From the NCBI RefSeq assembly GCF_039555335.1, contig NC_092628.1:80192315-80256314 (forward strand): a stretch of 64,000 bases of DNA. Direction: 5' to 3'. Position 1 is the first letter of the stretch. Each line of letters starts with the position of its first letter. The stretch comes from Amphiura filiformis. Taxonomy: Eukaryota; Echinodermata; Ophiuroidea; Amphilepidida; Amphiuridae. A model generated the notes under the pieces. It saw only the letters and a list, made by a program, of their open reading frames with translations. It had not been told where the DNA came from and made no database searches. Of this stretch, positions 60,801 through 64,000 are shown piece after piece. Made by a program: the position numbers and the translations under genes.

Positions 60801-63547
60801 AGCCCAGTGGTCATTTGGGTCAACTTTGGTTGAAATCTGTCAATCCTTTGCGAAGCTAGATGCAGTTGATTGGTTGCCAGAAGAAAGAAAGAAGAAAGAA
60901 TTGAGAAGAGACAGAACAAGCCGACATCCGTCGTCGGCTTGTAAGAATTGAGAAGAGATAGCACAAGCCGACGTTTGACGTCGGGCTTGTAAAGAAAGAA
61001 AGAAAGAAAGAATTGGAAGAAGACAGAACAAGCCGACATTCGTCGTCGGCTTGTAACAAAGTTCACACAATACAAATGTATAAGACCCCATTATTTTATC
61101 ATGATTATAGCATAAGGCAATTTATAAGTCATTTTAAATGATTTTAAATGTGACGATATAAAATTTGTCTATAACACAGGGAGATATAAAATGTAGGGAT
61201 TTGGGTACTTTTTTGTTCAATTTTCACAGAAATTGAAGGATTTTGACCTATGTTTTTGTTTGTCTGTTTACCCCTGGGTCGCTGAAACAAAGAATTATCC
61301 TACTATAATTCACCAGAATCTGTCTGTTTGTGTGTTTGTGTGTTTGTGTGTCTGTCTGTCCGCCTCTTTTCTCGGAGACTGGGGGTCGCACGTTCCTCAA
61401 ACTTGGTGGGTGGGTGCAGCTTGGTATGGGGAAGAACGAGTTTATATTGGTTAGTGGGTCAAGGTCACCCAAGGTCATCCAGGGGTCATATTAGTAAAAA
61501 CTGTTTTTCTCTGAGACTGGGGGTCGCACGTTCCTCAAACTTGACGGGTGGGTGCGTCTTGACCCGGGACAGAACAAGTTTGTATTGGTTAGTGGGTCAA
61601 GGTCACCAGAGGTCATCTAGGGGTCAAATTAGTAAAAACTGTCATATGGGCATGAAACTTGGTGGGTAGGTGCATCTTGACCTAAGACGGAACAAGTTTG
61701 TATTGATTAGTGGGTCAAGGTCACCCAGGGGTCATCTGAGGTCAAATTAGTAAAAACTGTTTTCCGCCTATTTTCTCGGACACTAGGGGTCGCACGTTCC
61801 TCAAACTTGGTGGGTGGGTGCATCTGGACCTCAGACAGAATAAGTTTGTTTCGATAGTGAGCCAAGATCACCCGAGGTCATCCAGGGGTCATTTGAGGTC
61901 AAATTAGTAAAAACTATCGTATGGGCATGAAACTTGGTGGGTACAGTCAACTTTTATAGTCAAATTTTTGGAAGGTCATTTTGGGGTCATCCGGGGTCAC
62001 CCAGGGGTCATCTGAGGTCAAATTAGTAAAAAATGTCGATGCGCATGAAACTTGGTGGGTACAGTCAACTTTTAGAGTCAAATTTTTGGAAGGTCATTTT
62101 GGGCTCATCCAAGGTCAAATTACTAAAAACTGCCAAGGGCATGAAACGTGGTGGGTACAGTCAACATTTAGAGCTAAATTTTGGGAGGTCATTTTGAGGT
62201 CATCTGAGGTCAAATTAGTAAAAACTATTGGCATCAAACTTGGTGAGTACAGTCACCATCAGCCAGGTAATCGCGACAGCCGAGAACCGCCAAATACGGG
62301 TAACCGCCTAGTATTAATTAAATCACCTAATTTCTATCTATACTATAATAATCATAAGCGTTGTCTGTCTGTCCGGCTATGCGTTTCGCCGCGCTTCGCC
62401 GCATCAATCCGATATTTGGGACATGGGTAGGTGCCAGGAAAAGCATGTTGACCGTGTGATTTTGAAGGTCATCGGAGGTCATTGGAGGTCAAGGTCAAAG
62501 GTCAAATTTTTCAAACTTTGTCCGATCGGGCCCGATCGGGCCCAAATTTGGTGGGTGGAATCCTTGATACGAGGGGTATATATGCCTGAAATAAAATCGA
62601 GGTCAACCGAGGTCAAAGGTCATTACGGAGGGGTCAAATTTCAAACTTTGTCCGATCGGGCTCAAACTTGGTGGGTCGAAACCTTCGTATGAGGGGAGCA
62701 TGAAAAACATTATATGGAGGTCATCCAAGGTCAAAGGTCATGGATTTCAAACTTTGTCCTATGGGGTTCAAACTTGGTGGGTGCAATCCTTGATACGAGG
62801 GGAATATATGCGCAAAACAAAATTGAGGTCAACCGAGGTCAAAGGTCATGTAGGGGCTAAATTTAAACTTTGCCCTATTGGGCTTAAACTTGATAGGTGG
62901 AATCCTTTGTATGACTGAGGGGAGCATGAAACAGTATCGCTATCGTGCCAGTGCTCTCACAGCATCTGGGCTCTCATAGCCGCAGGTGCACTAGTATAAT
63001 TAATAAAGGACAAAGAAAGATAAAAGCAAAAGTATGCTTCATTTAGTTAAAACAATAGTAACATCCCTGTTGTGTACAAAAATATAACTCTATACGACAA
63101 TGCAAATCAGGATCAATTTGTGGACTAAGTGCACAGGGAAATGTTGAGTATGTAAATTAAATGGAACAGCCAAAATGCCAATGGGTATGTAATTTAACTA
63201 GAACAGCCTAAAATTGATATCGATATTAATATTGACGTCACAGATTCGATTTGTCACGTGATCGTCAAACCTGTACTAAAGGTGTCAGTTCTGCAGGAAC
63301 TGACACAAAAATGTCATGTAATCCCTTGTTAGATGTCAATTAGACATTTCAGTGGAAAGTGTCAAGTGTAGATCAATTTTTGTTGAGCATCTGATAGCCA
63401 TATTTCTGTCCTTTATTAGATGATCTGCAAGAAGGGGAAGATTTAGCAGCAAGATGGGACCAGTTGTGTGGTATGTCCATTGGTGCCTTAGCTGAACTAG
63501 TATTTCTTCCATTGGGTCTGGATACATGTTTGGAAGGCAAGAGAAAG
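30804..63547 (+). CDS. STK36: Fused-family Ser/Thr kinase, 14 coding exons, 3' incomplete
   Basis: STK36 is the animal homologue of Drosophila Fused. It acts in Hedgehog signalling in flies and in motile-cilium central-pair assembly in vertebrates. Coding exons are 30804-30887, 31428-31646, 32418-32597, 33012-33170, 33533-33574, 33979-34072, 41624-41787, 42373-42645, 43108-43331, 44388-44487, 45198-45289, 45811-45916, 46578-46728 and 63420-63547. Phases agree throughout, giving 672 residues. The kinase domain spans about 4-254: glycine loop GEGSFGKV (11-18), Lys33, HRD 123-125, DFG 143-145 and APE 168-170, all catalytic residues present. Residues 260-405 form a Lys/Glu-rich linker, and 406-672 begin the large C-terminal region. 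The family is about 1300 residues, so roughly half lies beyond the window. Introns 7 and 14 are inflated to 7.6 and 16.7 kb by repeats. Confidence 0.93.
31428..31646 (+). CDS. STK36: STK36 coding exon 2 (29-101)
   Basis: Starts VVALKFIPK with catalytic Lys33 and contains the C-helix ([11 protein letters not shown]) and the hinge region [13 protein letters not shown]. Donor gtgagt, phase 0. Confidence 0.93.
31753..31798. repeat. Hairpin in STK36 intron 2
   Basis: ACACGCACCCCT and AGGGGTGCGTGT are perfect complements separated by 22 nt. The remainder of this intron (31647-32417) shows no gene. Confidence 0.6.
32418..32597 (+). CDS. STK36: STK36 coding exon 3 (102-161)
   Basis: Carries the catalytic loop HRDMKPQN (123-130) and CDFGFARAM with the Mg-binding DFG. 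Acceptor tttacag, donor gtaaaa, phase 0. Confidence 0.93.
32598..33011. other. STK36 intron 3
   Basis: No gene or clear repeat. Ends in a T-rich tract plus gttgttgttgcag. Confidence 0.5.
33012..33170 (+). CDS. STK36: STK36 coding exon 4 (162-214)
   Basis: [20 protein letters not shown] (P+1 loop and APE), then [20 protein letters not shown]. Donor gtattt, phase 0. Confidence 0.93.
33533..33574 (+). CDS. STK36: STK36 coding exon 5 (215-228), 42-nt microexon
   Basis: Encodes only [14 protein letters not shown], between cttttcag and gtaaga. It joins exons 4 and 6 in frame and matches the order of the family kinase domain. Confidence 0.9.
33979..34072 (+). CDS. STK36: STK36 coding exon 6 (229-259)
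   Basis: [20 protein letters not shown] closes the kinase domain with the conserved Arg of subdomain XI. Donor gtaagc, phase 1; the next exon is 7.55 kb away. Confidence 0.92.
34390..34510. mobile_element. Snapback repeat in STK36 intron 6/7 region
   Basis: TTTGAAGA, TTGGCAGTGG and CTTTGTGAATGGGGACA are followed 10-20 bp later by their complements (TGTCCCCATTCACAAAG, CCACTGCCAA, CTTCAAA). The 121-bp stretch folds almost end to end. Noncoding; probably a foldback element. Confidence 0.65.
36973..37336. mobile_element. MITE nested in the large element
   Basis: CCTAAAGCCACGATTTCTCC at the left is matched by the inverted CACGGAGAAATCGTGGCTTTAAGG (cited in parts) at the right. The interior repeats TTTCCGTG several times. 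About 364 bp, noncoding. Confidence 0.72.
37770..38530 (+). repeat. Dispersed repeat, pair of 9885-10290
   Basis: Repeats the block order of the 9.9-kb copy (TAGACTATGCCATAGTCGA through GTGAAAATCTATCAATT), with about 320 bp of unrelated sequence at about 38090-38410. Confidence 0.7.
38619..39375. mobile_element. Inverted-repeat element enclosing telomere-like repeats
   Basis: The left arm (38697-38740) with TTTCTTTCTGCAACCATAAT is matched by the inverted right arm (39311-39359) with ATTATGGTTGCAGAAAG and GGCCCGGCGGGCC. A CAGGGACGGATTTA motif at 38619 resembles a hAT-type left end, but no matching right end was found. Between the arms lies AT-rich DNA and then a block of CCCTAA repeats. Confidence 0.65.
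39042..39272. repeat. Interstitial telomere-like (CCCTAA)n block
   Basis: About 230 bp of CCCTAA units with variants CCCCTAA, AAACCCTAA and CCATAA. CCCTAA is the complement of the canonical animal telomere TTAGGG. Confidence 0.9.
39376..40600. other. Interior of the large TIR element, no gene seen
   Basis: AT-rich, no open frame with transposase resemblance. Confidence 0.4.
41624..41787 (+). CDS. STK36: STK36 coding exon 7 (260-314)
   Basis: [20 protein letters not shown], then a charged stretch ([13 protein letters not shown]) and GREQAEKQ. Start of the linker after the kinase domain. Acceptor tgtccctag, donor gtaaga, phase 0. Confidence 0.85.
41897..42150. mobile_element. Possible hAT-type remnant
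   Basis: CAGCGGTTCCTAAACTGGG is very similar to the left end of many hAT non-autonomous elements. No matching right end was found, so the remnant's extent is a guess. Confidence 0.35.
42373..42645 (+). CDS. STK36: STK36 coding exon 8 (315-405)
   Basis: Low-complexity linker: Lys/Glu-rich and Ser/Gly-rich ([18 protein letters not shown]), then [19 protein letters not shown]. Poorly conserved part of the family, kept because splice sites and phase fit. Donor gtaggt. Confidence 0.82.
43108..43331 (+). CDS. STK36: STK36 coding exon 9 (406-480)
   Basis: [20 protein letters not shown] resembles the acidic DNEW motif region of the family, followed by [20 protein letters not shown], the start of the helical C-terminal region. 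Donor gtaggt, phase 2. Confidence 0.87.
43605..43995 (+). pseudogene. 5'-truncated LINE, 3' end with C-terminal peptide
   Basis: An open frame to 43874 encodes [20 protein letters not shown], then [18 protein letters not shown] and a final CQCPNCRPI. This is the typical C-terminus of non-LTR retrotransposon RT proteins. The rest of the element is missing, as expected for 5' truncation. It lies in STK36 intron 9, same strand, followed by AT-rich 3' sequence. Confidence 0.78.
44388..44487 (+). CDS. STK36: STK36 coding exon 10 (480-513)
   Basis: [20 protein letters not shown], then [13 protein letters not shown]. Acceptor tctccacag, donor gtgagt; restores the frame after the phase 2 junction. 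Confidence 0.88.
44488..45197. other. STK36 intron 10
   Basis: No gene recognised. Contains a short self-complementary GTTTACACAGTAAAC (about 44793-44807). Confidence 0.4.
45198..45289 (+). CDS. STK36: STK36 coding exon 11 (514-544)
   Basis: [20 protein letters not shown], helical. The acceptor is good (ttttcag) and the donor is gtatac, phase 2. Confidence 0.85.
45811..45916 (+). CDS. STK36: STK36 coding exon 12 (544-579)
   Basis: [20 protein letters not shown], then [15 protein letters not shown], helical repeat-like. Acceptor actttag, donor gtaagt, phase 0. Confidence 0.85.
46578..46728 (+). CDS. STK36: STK36 coding exon 13 (580-630)
   Basis: [20 protein letters not shown], then [20 protein letters not shown]. 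The donor gtacga is weak, but the phase 1 junction joins the next exon in frame. A transposon begins only 23 bp into the following intron. Confidence 0.8.
46752..47092. mobile_element. hAT-type MITE with 8-bp target duplication
   Basis: Inverted ends ACAGGGCTGGATTTACC and GGTAAATTCGGCCCTGT (imperfect), with GGGCCC-rich subterminal sequence. ATATATGT stands directly outside both ends (46744-46751 and 47093-47100). Noncoding, 341 bp. Confidence 0.8.
47165..47223 (+). repeat. Two-copy 31-bp tandem repeat
   Basis: AAGGCAGCAATCCAGAGTTC plus AATGGATCA occurs twice back to back. Confidence 0.8.
47241..47413. repeat. Telomere-like repeats between inverted arms
   Basis: TCCTTCATGTAATTATTTCG...TGTAA on the left and TTTCGTGTAA-AATTACATGAAGGA on the right partly invert each other. 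Between them (47266-47391) stand CCTAACCCTAA-type units, degenerate telomere repeats. Confidence 0.8.
47861..48832 (+). repeat. ~150-bp tandem repeat, about six units
   Basis: Each unit carries AAATATGCAAATGAGGT or a variant, 'GGGATCTTAAGACTGC', 'CCACCAAGTTACAT' and 'CCTCACCAGTTC' before AAATGGC. Units start near 47861, 48019, 48170, 48320, 48462 and 48675. They are diverged by point changes and indels. Immediately followed by the large satellite. Confidence 0.85.
48863..61056 (+). repeat. Satellite array, ~12 higher-order units of 0.92-1.1 kb
   Basis: Units begin ACTAGAGTCAACAGACGCTG near 48863, 49919, 50836, 51756, 52863, 53807, 55082, 56063, 56994 (variant at 57922), 58984 and 59973. A truncated junction unit lies near 54443. 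Each unit is largely made of ~146-bp submonomers that share GAGATAAAAATT or AAAGACAGTGATTTTTTGAA, then GGAAGTGACCCCTTAATGAC, then CTTTGACC. Most units end in GAAGAAAGAA-type tracts, often with the hairpin ACAAGCCGAC...GTCGGCTTGT. About five perfect TGACCTTTGACC words occur per unit. Open frames within it repeat from unit to unit and are by-products. The array lies wholly in STK36 intron 13/14. Confidence 0.95.
58896..58919. repeat. Variant hairpin at a unit end
   Basis: ACCTAGCCGG, loop TGTC, CCGGCTAGGT form a perfect 10-bp stem with arms different from the common ACAAGCCGAC type, in the equivalent place after a purine tract. Confidence 0.8.
61057..61360. other. Spacer after the satellite
   Basis: Begins CAAAGTTCACACAATAC after the last GGCTTGTAA; AT-rich, with a TGTGTTTGTGTG simple repeat at about 61321-61352. 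Confidence 0.5.
61360..62260 (+). repeat. Second tandem repeat family rich in AGGTCA words
   Basis: Units contain GGGGGTCGCACGTTCCTCAA, then ACTTGGTGGGTGGGTGC, AGTGGGTCAAGGTCACC, AGGGGTCA and 'AAATTAGTAAAAACTG'. Full copies are spaced about 138-147 bp, shorter in the right part (about 61900-62240). Sequence differs from the main satellite except for the GGTCA words. Confidence 0.82.
62440..62930 (+). repeat. Third tandem family, ~120-145-bp units
   Basis: Units contain TTTCAAACTTTGTCCGATCG, GGGCTCAAACTTGGTGGGT, 'CCTTGATACGAGGGG' and GAGGTCAACCGAGGTCAAAG. Preceded by TTGTCTGTCTGTCCGGCTATG (62361), a boundary-like sequence. Confidence 0.78.
62931..63419. other. End of the STK36 16.7-kb intron
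   Basis: No gene. Ends in a T-rich tract and ctttattag, the acceptor of the next exon. Confidence 0.5.
63420..63547 (+). CDS. STK36: STK36 coding exon 14 (630-672)
   Basis: [20 protein letters not shown], then [20 protein letters not shown] and KRK. Phase 1 entry matches the previous exon and the donor is gtgagt. The frame and helical character continue across the 16.7-kb intron. Family resemblance here is weaker than in the kinase domain. Confidence 0.78.
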
Positions 63548-64000
63548 GTGAGTATAATTTTCCACATGTCTGTTGAAACCTCTGTCCACTTGAAACTGTA
63601 AAATAGAATTAGTTTTGAGAAGAACTAAAGGCATTTTTCTAAATGTCTTAAAGGTTATTTGCCATGCATCGATGGTGCAACATTGATGAAATCTGAACAA
63701 TTATGGAAAATGCCTGTTCTCTGTATAACATTATGAGAATTCCACTATAGTGGATTGTAGAGAATACATGTGGCAGAAATATAATGATAATCAAAAGCAC
63801 CAACATTGTAAAGGTTGACATATTTAGCACTTGGTGTTCATTATTGCCACCATTGTTTTACATGAAGATTGCAAACAAAAACACACATAAAATACAAGTT
63901 TACTGAACATATGTCAAAATAAAGAGGTTCACTTTATTCCCATCCATTAGTAACATGTAAAACTGGAATCAACTTCCTCTTCTGGTCTGACTCTTGATAA
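63548..64000. other. STK36 intron, continuing beyond the window
   Basis: No exon recognised; the remaining half of the protein must lie to the right. Confidence 0.5.

Noticed and set aside
50634-60951. Recurring open frames (peptides containing [20 protein letters not shown]) in the satellite, on both strands
   Set aside because: They recur once per repeat unit, lack conserved starts or splice context, and their frame is disrupted in many units. They are a by-product of the tandem repeat, not a gene family.
48863-61056. CRISPR array
   Set aside because: Units are far too long and complex, spacers are not unique, and the DNA is from an animal nucleus.
61248-62430. Open frames over the GGTCA-rich repeats near 61.3-62.4 kb
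   Set aside because: Repeat-derived peptides with no family resemblance.

Overview
This is animal nuclear DNA. Protein genes are split into short exons with GT..AG introns, coding density is low, and most of the sequence is inverted-repeat transposons, retroelement relics and tandem repeats. Telomere-type CCCTAA repeats, the recurrent motif TAGGCCTA, a Penelope-like retroelement and conserved NLK, MRPL18 and STK36 genes suggest a marine invertebrate deuterostome. An echinoderm is my best guess, but that is inference.

Three conserved genes are visible. (1) The first coding exon of the MAPK-like kinase NLK is on the minus strand (8773-8951). Its later exons should lie to the left, but I recognise none in 1-8768. 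(2) MRPL18, a mitochondrial large-subunit ribosomal protein, is complete on the minus strand, with four coding exons between 25244 and 19638. (3) The first 14 coding exons of STK36 (fused) run from 30804 to 63547 on the plus strand. They encode about 672 residues including the whole kinase domain, and the gene continues past the window. MRPL18 and STK36 are divergent, about 5.5 kb apart. The three genes share no obvious pathway and look like ordinary neighbours.

Layout: 1-8.7 kb has no recognised exon but several inverted-repeat elements, one a hAT-type MITE with a perfect 8-bp target duplication. 8.8-9.4 kb holds the NLK exon and promoter-like sequence. 9.9-16 kb holds dispersed repeats, a decayed Penelope-like element (reverse transcriptase plus GIY-YIG endonuclease) with a repetitive 3' region and a hammerhead-like motif, then a decayed LINE. 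17.9 kb has promoter-like sequence with a possible orphan first exon. 19.6-25.4 kb is MRPL18. 25.7-30.5 kb is a duplicated segment invaded by nested MITEs. 30.75-64 kb is STK36 with very large introns. Intron 7 holds a 6.8-kb element with terminal inverted repeats, inside which sits an inverted-repeat element filled with telomere-like repeats. Intron 14 (16.7 kb) holds a second telomere-like island, a ~150-bp tandem repeat, a ~12-kb satellite and two further tandem families.

The most notable structure is that satellite (48.86-61.06 kb). Its ~0.92-1.1 kb unit is built largely from ~146-bp submonomers, each carrying a perfect DR1-type nuclear-receptor motif. Many units end in a purine tract plus a 10-bp-stem hairpin whose two arms vary together.
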